Source: Glaciecola sp034112105 (GTDB lineage Bacteria > Pseudomonadota > Gammaproteobacteria > Enterobacterales > Alteromonadaceae). Taken from it: a DNA stretch of 64,000 bases. Of this stretch, positions 53,271-62,360 are shown in pieces. A program made the position numbers and the translations under genes. The stretch covers positions 1 through 64,000 of the forward strand of contig JAWUVZ010000096.1 in NCBI GenBank assembly GCA_034112105.1, read 5' to 3'. The notes under the pieces are model-generated. The model did not search any database. It saw only the letters and a list, made by a program, of their open reading frames with translations, and had not been told where the DNA came from. The first letter of the stretch is position 1. Each line of letters begins with the position of its first letter.

Positions 53271-53750
53271 ATGAAAATACTCTACATATGCACACATAAC
53301 AGATGTCGGAGCATTTTATCTGAAGCGATCACGAATGACTTGGCCAGTGACAGCATTGAGGCTAGAAGTGCGGGTAGTCAGCCTGCTGGGATCGTCCATC
53401 CGCTTTCACTGACGTATTTAAAGCAGGCAGGGTATTTGACCCAAGGTTTGCAGAGTCAGTCTTGGGATGACTTTGAAGACTTCCATCCTGATGTTGTTGT
53501 CACTGTTTGCGACTCTGCGGCAGGTGAGACTTGTCCTGTCTATTTTACTAACAGCATAAAAGTACATTGGGGACTGAGTGACCCGTCAAAAGTAGAAGGT
53601 GACGAAGCGGCAGTAGAGAAGGCATTCTTAGCCTGTATTGACAAAATAGCAGTGCGAGTAAAAAAATTAAAAAGTATTGCCGATAGTAGATTTAATAAAG
53701 CTGAACTCAAAGTCGCCCTTACCAATTTGATTAACGACGGTAATCTCTAA
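53271..53750 (+). CDS. arsC: Arsenate reductase, low-molecular-weight phosphatase type
   Basis: This 159-residue protein has the phosphatase loop CTHNRCRS, the general acid Asp in LSDPSK, and the redox Cys pair in CDSAAGETC. It therefore reduces arsenate to arsenite with a thiol partner, like the thioredoxin-coupled ArsC group. Its stop overlaps the acr3 start (TAATG), so the two are co-translated. Confidence 0.88.
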   Translation: MKILYICTHNRCRSILSEAITNDLASDSIEARSAGSQPAGIVHPLSLTYLKQAGYLTQGLQSQSWDDFEDFHPDVVVTVCDSAAGETCPVYFTNSIKVHWGLSDPSKVEGDEAAVEKAFLACIDKIAVRVKKLKSIADSRFNKAELKVALTNLINDGNL

Positions 53751-54766
53751 TGGGTCTATTTGAACGTTATTTATCTGTATGGGTAGGACTTGCCATTATT
53801 GTCGGTATTTTTGCGGGTACGATGATGCCTAATGCTTTCGCCATAATCGCAGAATTTGAATTTGCTCATGTTAATATTGTTATCGCCATTCTGATTTGGT
53901 TAATGATTTACCCCATGATGGTACAGATTGATTTTACATCTATTAAAGATGTAGGGAAAAAGCCAAAAGGCTTGATCCTAACGTTGGTCATCAATTGGTT
54001 GATTAAGCCGTTTACTATGGCTTTTCTTGGTTGGCTGTTTTTTAAAGTACTGTTTGCCGATTGGGTTGACCCTGAAACAGCAACGGAATACATTGCAGGG
54101 ATGATTTTGCTTGGTGTTGCGCCCTGCACAGCGATGGTATTTGTATGGAGCCAATTGACTAAAGGCGACCCTAACTACACTTTAGTACAAGTTTCTATAA
54201 ACGATGTAATCATGATTTTTGCTTTTGCCCCAATTGCTGGGTTTTTGCTTGGTATGACCAATATTACGGTGCCCTGGGACACGCTTTTACTATCAGTAGT
54301 GCTATATGTCCTAGTGCCTCTCATCGCGGGGGCGTTTACGCGCAAAAAATTAGATAATGGCAATGACCATTCAAAGTTGAACGAATTTCTCAGTAAAATA
54401 AAACCGTGGTCAATATTAGGATTGCTGGCGACAGTGACATTGTTATTTGGGTTTCAGGCTGAGACCATATTATCAAAACCTGAAGCGATCGTGCTTATTG
54501 CCATTCCATTACTTATTCAAACTTACGGTATATTTGCTCTTGCATATTGGTTAGCAAAACGTATGAAACTACCGCACAATGTTGCTGCTCCCGCCTGTAT
54601 GATTGGTACGTCAAACTTCTTTGAATTGGCCGTAGCTGTTGCAATATCCTTATTTGGCCTGCATTCAGGCGCTGCACTTGCTACGGTTGTTGGTGTGTTA
54701 GTTGAAGTACCTGTTATGTTGTCGTTGGTCTGGTTTGTTAATCGCACTCGACATTGGTTTGCGTAA
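53750..54766 (+). CDS. acr3: Arsenite efflux transporter, ACR3 family
   Basis: This 338-residue inner-membrane protein has ten hydrophobic segments. It carries LLGVAPCTAMVFVWSQLTKG with the conserved Cys that carries arsenite in ACR3 proteins, and NVAAPACMIGTSNFFELAVA further on. It exports the arsenite made by ArsC. No arsR regulator gene is next to it. Confidence 0.92.
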   Translation: MGLFERYLSVWVGLAIIVGIFAGTMMPNAFAIIAEFEFAHVNIVIAILIWLMIYPMMVQIDFTSIKDVGKKPKGLILTLVINWLIKPFTMAFLGWLFFKVLFADWVDPETATEYIAGMILLGVAPCTAMVFVWSQLTKGDPNYTLVQVSINDVIMIFAFAPIAGFLLGMTNITVPWDTLLLSVVLYVLVPLIAGAFTRKKLDNGNDHSKLNEFLSKIKPWSILGLLATVTLLFGFQAETILSKPEAIVLIAIPLLIQTYGIFALAYWLAKRMKLPHNVAAPACMIGTSNFFELAVAVAISLFGLHSGAALATVVGVLVEVPVMLSLVWFVNRTRHWFA

Positions 54767-54948
54767 AATTTACTGTAAATAAATTGAGCATCATTGGGTG
54801 GCATTCCTACTAGTATAAATAAAAAATAAATGACGGACTTATCCATAATAATGGTTTGTTCTTCGTCTCTGCAAAGTGTTGGTATGGTCAGAGTGATAAA
54901 TAGCCTGTATAGGAAGTGAAAATAAAACGAGACAAAAAAGAGAACAAA

Positions 54949-55572
54949 CTATTTGTTAAGCTTCCTTACCCATTCAGCGGCTAGACCATTAATCGCCGCG
55001 GCTTCTATTCTCTGGGGCATGTTGTTATCTTTGTTACGAAGCAAACGCATAATATCGCGAATAGACTTAGTTTTTTGCAAGCGATGCTCCAGTGTTATGG
55101 GGTCATCAACCTGCATTATTCCTGTTTCGATAACGCGGTAGTACCATCCGGTTATGCCTTTGTTGGCAATAAACAAATCCATATTTTTGACGCCATATCG
55201 CTGGTTGATTTTAGCGCATGGAGCGCGGGGTGAATTAACTTGCAATACAACGCCCCCAATACGATAAGTATCGCCAATAAACACATTGTCATCATTCATT
55301 GTTTGTGAGGAAATGTTTTCTCCAATACTGCCAAAAATCAGGTTGTGAGCAATACTAGGAAATTGTTTCTTGAGTGCTTCATAACTTTCTTGAGAGTATT
55401 GATGCATAGCCATTTCGGGGCCTCCATGTAATTTCTTGTTTCCCTGCTCGTCTTCACTGGCGCCGTCTAATTCAATATGGAGTCGCTTGAATGGCTCCGT
55501 AATGATGCTGCTAGGCGACTGTCGAGGTCCAAAGGCTTGAGGCTTACCTGCAAATAAAGCGTCCACTAACAT
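54949..55572 (-). CDS. MOSC domain protein (YiiM-like)
   Basis: This 207-residue protein matches the YiiM-type MOSC family: KLHGGPEMAMHQYSQESYE, SIGENISS, the ligand Cys in VNSPRAPCAKIN, and WYYRVIETG. MOSC proteins hold a molybdenum cofactor and reduce N-hydroxylated compounds. AAGGAAAATC precedes the ATG. It is a single gene that converges with acr3. Confidence 0.88.
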   Translation of the reverse strand: MLVDALFAGKPQAFGPRQSPSSIITEPFKRLHIELDGASEDEQGNKKLHGGPEMAMHQYSQESYEALKKQFPSIAHNLIFGSIGENISSQTMNDDNVFIGDTYRIGGVVLQVNSPRAPCAKINQRYGVKNMDLFIANKGITGWYYRVIETGIMQVDDPITLEHRLQKTKSIRDIMRLLRNKDNNMPQRIEAAAINGLAAEWVRKLNK

Positions 55573-55817
55573 CGTTGATTTTCCTTATATCGTTGTGTTG
55601 AAAACTGAAATAATCCCATGACTTAGAAAGCCGCAAACGCACCTATATTCCAACTAATTCATATTCTAGTAAAGTAGCACAAGCTTAGTTTAAATAAAAA
55701 ACAGCTTAAAAAAAGGTAAAAAAAAATTACCCGGTTTAAACTTTTGTCAATTGAAGTGCGACATACTCTTTGTACATTCAGCTTAAATACACAACAAGAA
55801 GAAAGCGTACTTTTACT

Positions 55818-56393
55818 ATGAACCATAAATTAAGCGTCGTCGACACTCAGGATTATCAGATTACTGAGAAAAATCTGCAGGACAAGGCCTTACTTGATGC
55901 CGCAAAACTGGGAGATAAAACTGCATTCAAATCCTTGTACGAATTGTATGTTGGTCGAGTTTACGGTTTGTGTTTTCGTTTATGTGCTGACAAGTCGCTG
56001 GCCGAAGATGCAACGCAAGAGGTGTTTATTCAATTATGGCGAAATTTAGGAAATTTCGATGGTAATAGTCAGTTCTCAACTTGGCTACATAGCGTCACTT
56101 CTAATGTCACCATTTCATATATTAGAAAACAGCGAGGGTGGTGGCAGAAAATGTTTAGTATTGAGCAAACCTCAGCAATGGAAAAAGAAGCAATAGGTTC
56201 AATCGCTGACTCTAATTTAGAACAATATATTTATCGATTACCTGAAAGAGCGAGGTGGGTTTTTGTACTGCATGCCATAGAGGGTTATCGACATGAGGAA
56301 ATCGCGACTATTTTAGATGTGGCGGTCGGGACGAGTAAAGCGCAGTTTCATAGAGCAAAAGGCTTAATTCAAGGGTGGATAGATGATGAATAG
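55818..56393 (+). CDS. ECF-type RNA polymerase sigma factor
   Basis: This protein of about 191 residues has region 2 (FKSLYELYVGRVYGLCFRLC, then AEDATQEVFIQLW) and region 4 (LPERARWVFVLHAIEGYRHE, then EIATILDVAVGTSKAQFHRA), the normal sigma-70 ECF layout. ATG 55818 is chosen; a TTG at 55770 gives extra residues outside the fold. Its stop overlaps the next gene by 11 bp, which signals coupled expression with its presumed anti-sigma factor. Confidence 0.9.
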   Translation: MNHKLSVVDTQDYQITEKNLQDKALLDAAKLGDKTAFKSLYELYVGRVYGLCFRLCADKSLAEDATQEVFIQLWRNLGNFDGNSQFSTWLHSVTSNVTISYIRKQRGWWQKMFSIEQTSAMEKEAIGSIADSNLEQYIYRLPERARWVFVLHAIEGYRHEEIATILDVAVGTSKAQFHRAKGLIQGWIDDE

Positions 56394-56919
56394 TAGCAAA
56401 GGCAGCCGTCTTGACCAAAGTCTCGAAAAGAACATTAAGAAATTAGATTTACAAAAACAACCAGAGCGAGATTTGTGGAAAGGCATAGAGCATGTTTTAG
56501 AACAAACATCAGACCGAGCCGGTTATATAAAAGAAGTCCATCAGGTCAATCAAAAACGTATTTTTAGTAATCCAAAACCACTGTTTGCGATGGTAGCAAG
56601 CTTAATGATTCTAGCTGTTGTTGGATGGATGTCATTCGAAAGTGGGAAATCACTATTAAGTGAGAATTTGGTAGCGACATTATCAGAACAACATAATGTG
56701 CAAAAACAATCTCTATTAATTCGATTCAAAGACCAACCGGCAACAACAGATAATTGGCGACAGCAAATTGATGAATTGGATGAGGCCGCTGAAGCAATTA
56801 AAGGAGCACTTGCTGAGGATCCTAATAACAACGCGTTATTGAAAATATTAAAGAACGTATATGAGCAACAGATGACCATTATTGAACGCGTACATGAACC
56901 ACGATGGAATCATATTTGA
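56383..56919 (+). CDS. Putative membrane-bound anti-sigma factor
   Basis: This 178-residue protein has a charged N-terminal part, one membrane helix at about residues 66-84 (PLFAMVASLMILAVVGWMSF) and a C-terminal helical part. That topology and its overlap with the ECF sigma gene suggest an anti-sigma factor. It has no Cys at all, so it lacks the usual zinc HxxxCxxC motif, and the call rests mainly on context. Confidence 0.65.
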   Translation: MMNSSKGSRLDQSLEKNIKKLDLQKQPERDLWKGIEHVLEQTSDRAGYIKEVHQVNQKRIFSNPKPLFAMVASLMILAVVGWMSFESGKSLLSENLVATLSEQHNVQKQSLLIRFKDQPATTDNWRQQIDELDEAAEAIKGALAEDPNNNALLKILKNVYEQQMTIIERVHEPRWNHI

Positions 56920-57041
56920 CGCAGCAAATCTAAAACTCCGCTTAACCTATTCGAATAAATAGGGAGGTCAATTAGAGCGTTAAAAGATACGCAATAATAC
57001 ATTTAACCAAATTAAATCAGAGTGTTATAAACGAGGTAATT

Positions 57042-58007
57042 ATGAAATTATTAATAGGTCGCACTTCGGCCGTGATTGGACTTAGCTTACTTGCGTTCAT
57101 TGCGAATGCAAAACAAAGTGTGGATAAATCGATGGCCGCAGATCCAAAAGGAACTGTTGAAATAGAGCATCTCAGTGGTGCTGCAAAGATTATTGGCTGG
57201 AATAAGAATGAAGTCAGCGTGAAAGGTGAGCTTGGCGAATATACCGAGGAATTTAAATTTGAACGTGATGGTTCCTCTATTATTATATATGTTAAGCCAA
57301 AAATGACCAAGGGAGGTTCCAATAGCTGGGGTACTGAGCAGCGTGACGATCTGGTCATTCATGTGCCGATGAAGAATCGCATAAATTACACTTCAACGGA
57401 TGTACAACTGAAAATAAAGGGTATACATGGTGGTGTGAATGTCGACGTAGTGAATGGTGAAGTGGATGTTGATGATCTGATTGGTCGTATTCGTATTGAA
57501 TCGGTTAACGCTAATATCAAAGCCCGCAGGCTGGATGGTGAGGTTACTATTGAGACTGTTAACGGTAATATTGTAGGCAAGCATAGTGGTAAAAAAGAGC
57601 TCAAACTGAGCACGGTCAATGGCGACATTGACATTGAGAGTGACAGCCCAGAAGTTAGTGCAAGAACCGTGAATGGTCATATCGAGTTAAACCTGAAGTT
57701 GGTTAGTGAAGTTATTGTGAACACAGTTAATGGCGCAATTGAAGTGGCGATGGATTTAAAAGAAAACGGCCAAGTTGAAGCCACATCAGTTGGTGGCTCT
57801 ATTGACTTAGTGTTCCAAAAGAACGTCGCGGCAAGATTCGATATTGAGGCTTATGCGGGTGGTACAATTGAAAACACAATTACCGAGAAGGCACAAAGTA
57901 AGGCTAAATATGGACCCAGACGTTGGCTAGAATTCAGTACTTCTAACCCAACAGGTACTGTGGATATTTCTACTGTTCATGGTCGTGTAAAAGTATCAAT
58001 CAAATAG
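57042..58007 (+). CDS. DUF4097 (adhesin-like beta-helix) exported protein
   Basis: This 321-residue protein has an N-terminal signal and then repeated short strands ending in VNG or similar (VVNGEVDVDDL, TVNGNIVGKH, TVNGDIDIES, TVNGHIELNL, TVNGAIEVAM). This regular pattern is the DUF4097 beta-helix. It is the third gene after the ECF sigma factor and its partner. In other bacteria the same trio occurs, so it is likely controlled by that sigma factor. GAGG precedes the ATG. Confidence 0.82.
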   Translation: MKLLIGRTSAVIGLSLLAFIANAKQSVDKSMAADPKGTVEIEHLSGAAKIIGWNKNEVSVKGELGEYTEEFKFERDGSSIIIYVKPKMTKGGSNSWGTEQRDDLVIHVPMKNRINYTSTDVQLKIKGIHGGVNVDVVNGEVDVDDLIGRIRIESVNANIKARRLDGEVTIETVNGNIVGKHSGKKELKLSTVNGDIDIESDSPEVSARTVNGHIELNLKLVSEVIVNTVNGAIEVAMDLKENGQVEATSVGGSIDLVFQKNVAARFDIEAYAGGTIENTITEKAQSKAKYGPRRWLEFSTSNPTGTVDISTVHGRVKVSIK

Positions 58008-58082
58008 TCTGTATTTAATAAAATGTTCATGAAAGTTTCATTAAATAGATATATTATTTCAGGCCCTAGGCTAAATTGATGA

Positions 58083-58709
58083 GTGAGAAGCACAATTCAA
58101 GTATCGAATATAGTCTACTTTATTGGCGGTGGCGCAGACAAGACCCGTGAACGTTTTGGGATCATCAAATGGGGACCAACTAATTTGATGGGAGTTGCTA
58201 AAGCTAATTTTGATTTGCAAAAGGGGCCCCATTGCGAAAGCAAATATTATGGCTACTTAGATAAGAAAAAAATCATCCAAGATATTATTAAACAAAAACT
58301 TAAAAGTGCTTCTGTTAGGATTAATTTGGTTGGACATAGCCGCGGTGGAGCAGTTGCAAAAGACATCGCTATGCGAGAGCTGCGTAAGCTCAACATCAAG
58401 GCAAATATTGTTGTTTCACTTGACCCTGTCAAAGCAAAACGTAGTAACCGATATAGAGTACCGAGTAAAAAGAGTGTAAATAATGTTAAGGCCTATATTT
58501 GTATTTACGCAAACCCGATAAAACGTGATCCAACTGACTATATCGCCATGGTCGGCGGACAGTATGGTGCTCGCTTAAAGCCACATAGTCACTTATTTGT
58601 TGAGGCCGATGTTAATCATGGGCAGCCAATGCCGATGCTCAAATTAGCACTGAATGATAAGGGGCGAACAGCGTGGGAAGTGCTATTGAAGGAGTCAAGG
58701 AAGGCATGA
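58083..58709 (+). CDS. Alpha/beta-hydrolase-fold protein
   Basis: This 208-residue protein starts with GTG (VRSTIQVSNIVYFIGGGADK). It has the nucleophile elbow INLVGHSRGGAVAKDIA and an Asp in VSLDPVK. It resembles a small family of lipase-like proteins of unknown substrate. No ribosome-binding site is clear. The stop overlaps the chrA start (ATGA), so chrA depends on its translation. It may act in envelope lipid metabolism, but this is not shown. Confidence 0.6.
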   Translation: MRSTIQVSNIVYFIGGGADKTRERFGIIKWGPTNLMGVAKANFDLQKGPHCESKYYGYLDKKKIIQDIIKQKLKSASVRINLVGHSRGGAVAKDIAMRELRKLNIKANIVVSLDPVKAKRSNRYRVPSKKSVNNVKAYICIYANPIKRDPTDYIAMVGGQYGARLKPHSHLFVEADVNHGQPMPMLKLALNDKGRTAWEVLLKESRKA

Positions 58710-59890
58710 ATCATTTCCGTTCGTCAGTTCAGGTATTTTTAGTTTTTTTAAAGCTAGGATTTACTGCGTTTGGCGGTCCAGTTGCCCATATTGCTTTCTT
58801 TCGTGAAGAGTTTGTTGTCCGTAAAAGATGGATGACTGAGTCAGATTATGCTGAGATTGTTGCTCTATGTCAGTTTTTGCCTGGACCAGCGAGTAGCCAG
58901 GTTGGGCTAACGATTGGCTTATCTCGTGGTGGTTACTTAGGATCACTAGCTGCATGGCTGGGATTCACAATGCCCTCAGCAATACTATTATTGTTTCTAG
59001 CGCTCGGGTATTCAAATTATGGTGATGTCATTTCCTTCGGTTTGTTAACTGGATTAAAAATTGTAACTGTTGCAGTTGTCGCACAAGCAGTTTGGGGGAT
59101 GTCGAAAAGCATTTGCATTGATAATACTCGTATTACCATTATGCTGCTTGCTGCCGTCGGAGTATTACTTTTTCAATCAGTTTATACGCCATTGGGAGTG
59201 ATCGTTCTCGCCGGTATTCTCGGTGTCTGGTTATTCAAACCCTCTCTGGACTTGTCTGAAAGTAGGCTCGCATTCTCCATTTCCAGTTTAAGTGGTGCAT
59301 TGTGGTTTTTTGTTTTTATTTTATTTTTGTTTGGTCTTCCGATTATTCAACTATTCGTTGACCAACCACTCGTCGACGTAGTGAGTGCATTTTTCCGTTC
59401 AGGGAGTTTAGTATTTGGAGGTGGGCATGTTGTGCTCCCGCTACTTGAAGCTGAGATGGTAAAAACAGGTTGGGTCACAAAAGATGCGTTCTTAGCTGGT
59501 TATGGAGCAACGCAGGCTGTTCCTGGTCCTTTATTTACATTTGCGGCATTTTTAGGGGGCGTATTAAATGGACCAATTAGCGGTGTTCTTGGAGCCCTGG
59601 TAGCCTTATTTTCGATATTCCTACCATCATTTTTGCTAGTTTATTCGGTATTACCTTTTTGGACGAGCTTAAGAGTAAAGCCGCGAATTAGGGCTGCTTT
59701 GGCGGGTATAAATGCGAGTGTAGTTGGTATTTTATTTGCTGCGCTATATCAACCTGTGTTTTTGAGTGGCGTGTCAGCAACAAACGATTTTATTGGTGTA
59801 ATAATTGCGTTTTGGGCATTAATGTATTGGAAACTGCCGCCTTGGTTGGTCGTGATAGCTGGTGGGGCAATAGGGGCTGTACTTTTATAA
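58706..59890 (+). CDS. chrA: Chromate transporter
   Basis: ATG 58706 is preceded by AAGGAAGGC and overlaps the hydrolase stop. This 394-residue protein has two homologous halves, each with about five membrane segments and the repeated FxxFGGPVAHI and FGGGHVVLPLLE elements, followed by QFLPGPASSQ in the first half and TQAVPGPLFTF in the second half. It is a long-chain ChrA (CHR family) that exports chromate using the proton gradient. With ars genes 5 kb away it points to a metal/metalloid-resistance part of the insert. Confidence 0.9.
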   Translation: MNHFRSSVQVFLVFLKLGFTAFGGPVAHIAFFREEFVVRKRWMTESDYAEIVALCQFLPGPASSQVGLTIGLSRGGYLGSLAAWLGFTMPSAILLLFLALGYSNYGDVISFGLLTGLKIVTVAVVAQAVWGMSKSICIDNTRITIMLLAAVGVLLFQSVYTPLGVIVLAGILGVWLFKPSLDLSESRLAFSISSLSGALWFFVFILFLFGLPIIQLFVDQPLVDVVSAFFRSGSLVFGGGHVVLPLLEAEMVKTGWVTKDAFLAGYGATQAVPGPLFTFAAFLGGVLNGPISGVLGALVALFSIFLPSFLLVYSVLPFWTSLRVKPRIRAALAGINASVVGILFAALYQPVFLSGVSATNDFIGVIIAFWALMYWKLPPWLVVIAGGAIGAVLL

Positions 59891-60055
59891 TTGATATTTG
59901 TTTTTATAATACAGCGCAAAGACACTGCACAAGGCGACTTCACATTGTTTGCGCTACTAGATTAAACTGGCTATTTATTTTCCTTATATTTTTAACAGAC
60001 AAGGAGGTTTTTTTCACGCATAATAATCTGCTCAAAATACAACTGTGCGCTGCAA

Positions 60056-61444
60056 TTGAAATTTCAAGATAAACCAAAAAAAGACGACGTCGAACAGCTT
60101 AAGATACCTCCGCATTCCATTGAAGCTGAGCAATCTGTGCTGGGCAGTATGATGATCGCACCCGATTCATGGGACAAGGTAGCTGAAATTGTAGTCGAAA
60201 GTGATTTTTATAACCGCTCACACCGGACTATCTTTGGTGCGATTATAAAACTCTTAAGTAACAATCAATCTGTCGATACGGTTACCGTAAAAGACACGTT
60301 AGCGCAAAGTGGAAAGCTAGATGAAGCTGGCGGTTTCTCTTATCTTATAGAATTGGCAAAAAACACACCAAGTGCGGCTAACGTATCTGCTTATGCTAGT
60401 GTTATTCGTGAGCGAGCTATCGTCAGAGAGCTTATTGGTGTTGCTCATGATATTGCTGATGTTGGCTATAATCCCGAGGGTAGAAATAGTGCTGACATTC
60501 TGGATTTTGCAGAATCGAAAGTTTTCGAAATTGCTGAAAAACGGACTGGTGAAAACGAAGGCCCGAAGGACATTACTACTGTTTTAACAAAAACGGTTAA
60601 TCGACTCGATGAATTAGTCAAGCAAGGTTTAGAAATTACTGGTGTATCAACTGGTTATACAGATTTGGATACTAAAACTAGTGGATTACAACGTTCGGAT
60701 TTGATTATTGTCGCTGCTCGCCCTTCAATGGGTAAAACCACTTTTGCAATGAATTTATGTGAAAATGCTATGATGCTGCAGGACAAGCCAGTATTGGTTT
60801 TTAGTCTTGAAATGCCTGCTGAGCAGATTATGATGAGAATGCTAGCATCGTTAAGTCGAGTGAATCAAACGCATATTCGTACAGCTCAACTAGATGATGA
60901 AGAATGGGCTAGGATGTCCGGCACGATCAAAACATTAAAAAAGAAAGATAACCTTTATATCGATGACTCCTCAGGTCTTACTCCAATGGAACTGAGAACC
61001 CGAGCAAGAAAAATAGCACGCGATAAAGGTGGTCTTTCCTTAATAATGATTGACTACCTGCAGCTAATGCGGGTGCCTTCCCTAAGTGAAAATAGAACCC
61101 TGGAAATTGCGGAGATATCACGTTCGTTAAAAGCACTAGCAAAAGAACTTGAAGTTCCTATTGTGGCATTGTCGCAGCTAAACCGAACTCTAGAACAGCG
61201 AGCGGATAAACGACCTATCAATTCAGATTTACGTGAATCGGGTTCAATTGAGCAAGATGCCGATTTGATCATGTTCATTTATCGAGACGAAGTGTACAAC
61301 GAAGCATCTGAAATGAAAGGCATTGCAGAAATCATTATTGGTAAGCAACGAAACGGGCCAATTGGTACAAGTAGACTTACGTTTCAAGGTCAATTTTCTC
61401 GCTTTGATAATTATGCTGGACCTGCTTTCGAAGACGAATATTAA
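60056..61444 (+). CDS. dnaB: Replicative DNA helicase DnaB
   Basis: This 462-residue protein contains LKIPPHSIEAEQSVLGSMMI at the N-terminus, Walker A AARPSMGKTTFAMNLC and Walker B LIMIDYLQLMRV, and the C-terminal DLRESGSIEQDADLIMFIYR. It is the hexameric helicase that opens the replication fork. The start appears to be TTG (60056) with no ribosome-binding site near; a strong AAGGAGGT lies at 60001-60008 but no normal start codon follows it in this frame. It normally follows rplI. Confidence 0.95.
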   Translation: MKFQDKPKKDDVEQLKIPPHSIEAEQSVLGSMMIAPDSWDKVAEIVVESDFYNRSHRTIFGAIIKLLSNNQSVDTVTVKDTLAQSGKLDEAGGFSYLIELAKNTPSAANVSAYASVIRERAIVRELIGVAHDIADVGYNPEGRNSADILDFAESKVFEIAEKRTGENEGPKDITTVLTKTVNRLDELVKQGLEITGVSTGYTDLDTKTSGLQRSDLIIVAARPSMGKTTFAMNLCENAMMLQDKPVLVFSLEMPAEQIMMRMLASLSRVNQTHIRTAQLDDEEWARMSGTIKTLKKKDNLYIDDSSGLTPMELRTRARKIARDKGGLSLIMIDYLQLMRVPSLSENRTLEIAEISRSLKALAKELEVPIVALSQLNRTLEQRADKRPINSDLRESGSIEQDADLIMFIYRDEVYNEASEMKGIAEIIIGKQRNGPIGTSRLTFQGQFSRFDNYAGPAFEDEY

Positions 61445-61492
61445 TCGCTTTCTGGTTGACTGCATTTTAGGTGAATGTTGGTGTTCAATAAT

Positions 61493-61612
61493 AATCTAGC
61501 AGTGTATTAATCTAGCTATATATCAATCTAGTAGTGTCTCAATCTAGCAGTACCCCAATCTAGCAATACGTTAATCTAGCACTATTCTAATCTAACAATA
61601 TCCTAATCTAGT
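61493..61612 (+). repeat. Eight 16-bp-period repeats with an AATCTAG core
   Basis: Starting at 61493 the sequence repeats every 16 bp (61493, 61509, 61525, 61541, 61557, 61573, 61589 and 61605). Each unit begins with AATCTAG or AATCTAA followed by a 9-bp variable part. The conserved part contains CTAG, a rare tetramer in many bacteria. The array lies just after dnaB. It is too short in unit length for a CRISPR and has no cas genes. Confidence 0.8.
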
Positions 61613-61624
61613 CCCACTGAACTG

Positions 61625-61654
61625 GAATAGTTAATTTGTTCAAATTAACTATTC
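61625..61654. repeat. 30-bp near-palindrome
   Basis: Arms GAATAGTTAATTTG and CAAATTAACTATTC are perfect reverse complements around TT. It lies 13 bp after the 16-bp array. No T-run follows, so a terminator role is doubtful; it could be a protein-binding site. Confidence 0.6.
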
Positions 61655-61703
61655 GGCTTAAATTATCTTAATTTTTACAAAAAACGACCTACTTGTCTTA
61701 AAG

Positions 61704-61740
61704 AAAAGATAGATTTTGCAAAAAAACTCTATCTTTTTCA
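61704..61740 (+). terminator. Possible weak terminator after dnaB
   Basis: AAAAGATAGA and TCTATCTTTT form a 10-bp AT-rich stem around a 14-nt loop, with one further T after the arm. It is 260 bp after dnaB, so the assignment is weak. Confidence 0.4.
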
Positions 61741-62360
61741 ATTTATTGAAAGAATCAGCTTCACTTTTGTAAAATTTTACTGATCAATTTTTAGTTTTAC
61801 TAAATAATTTGTCTTTACAGCTAAAATTAAATTCCAATCAACTTTAGTGATAGTTCTCAATTTATCTTCAGATATTCTTATTAACTCATTCTTATTTTTT
61901 CAACTTTATGTTTTTAATGATTTTTAATTTTTATTGGGGCAAGTTTTATCAATTAATAGGAGACAACTGGTCAAGCAAAGTGTGCGACTTTATTCCCTTA
62001 TTTATTGAGTTCATTAGCTCAATAAAAAATTACTTTTAGAGCGGATTAAAATCGAATTGATTTAAAATAAATCACAAAACGGTCAAAAAACAACCAATAA
62101 AAGAAAAAGGCCAAGTAAATTAAAAATTATTTGAGTATAAATTTTCATCTATAGGTATCCACTTTTTATTGAGGTACAAGCGATTTCACCATAATACCGC
62201 ACCAATGTTTGGGTTTTTAATTCATGTTTATTGTTTACACGCCAAAATTTTGACGCATACTGAACTTGTAGTTATTCACTGTGCAATTCGGTTTTCAAAA
62301 TTGAAGTTGCAAATAACTTACCAACTTACTTATTAACGAAAGCAACATTGGAATTTAGTT
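61741..62360. other. 620-bp AT-rich intergenic region
   Basis: No gene, hairpin with T-run or clear promoter is visible. The composition is strikingly AT-rich compared with both flanks. It should carry the promoter for the protease at 62361. Confidence 0.4.

Noticed and set aside
58079..58149. Short frame from ATG 58079 before the hydrolase gene
   Set aside because: It ends after 23 codons in a different frame and has no resemblance to known leader peptides.
61493..61612. 16-bp repeats as a CRISPR array
   Set aside because: The unit is 16 bp in total, the constant part is 7 bp, and no cas gene is near.
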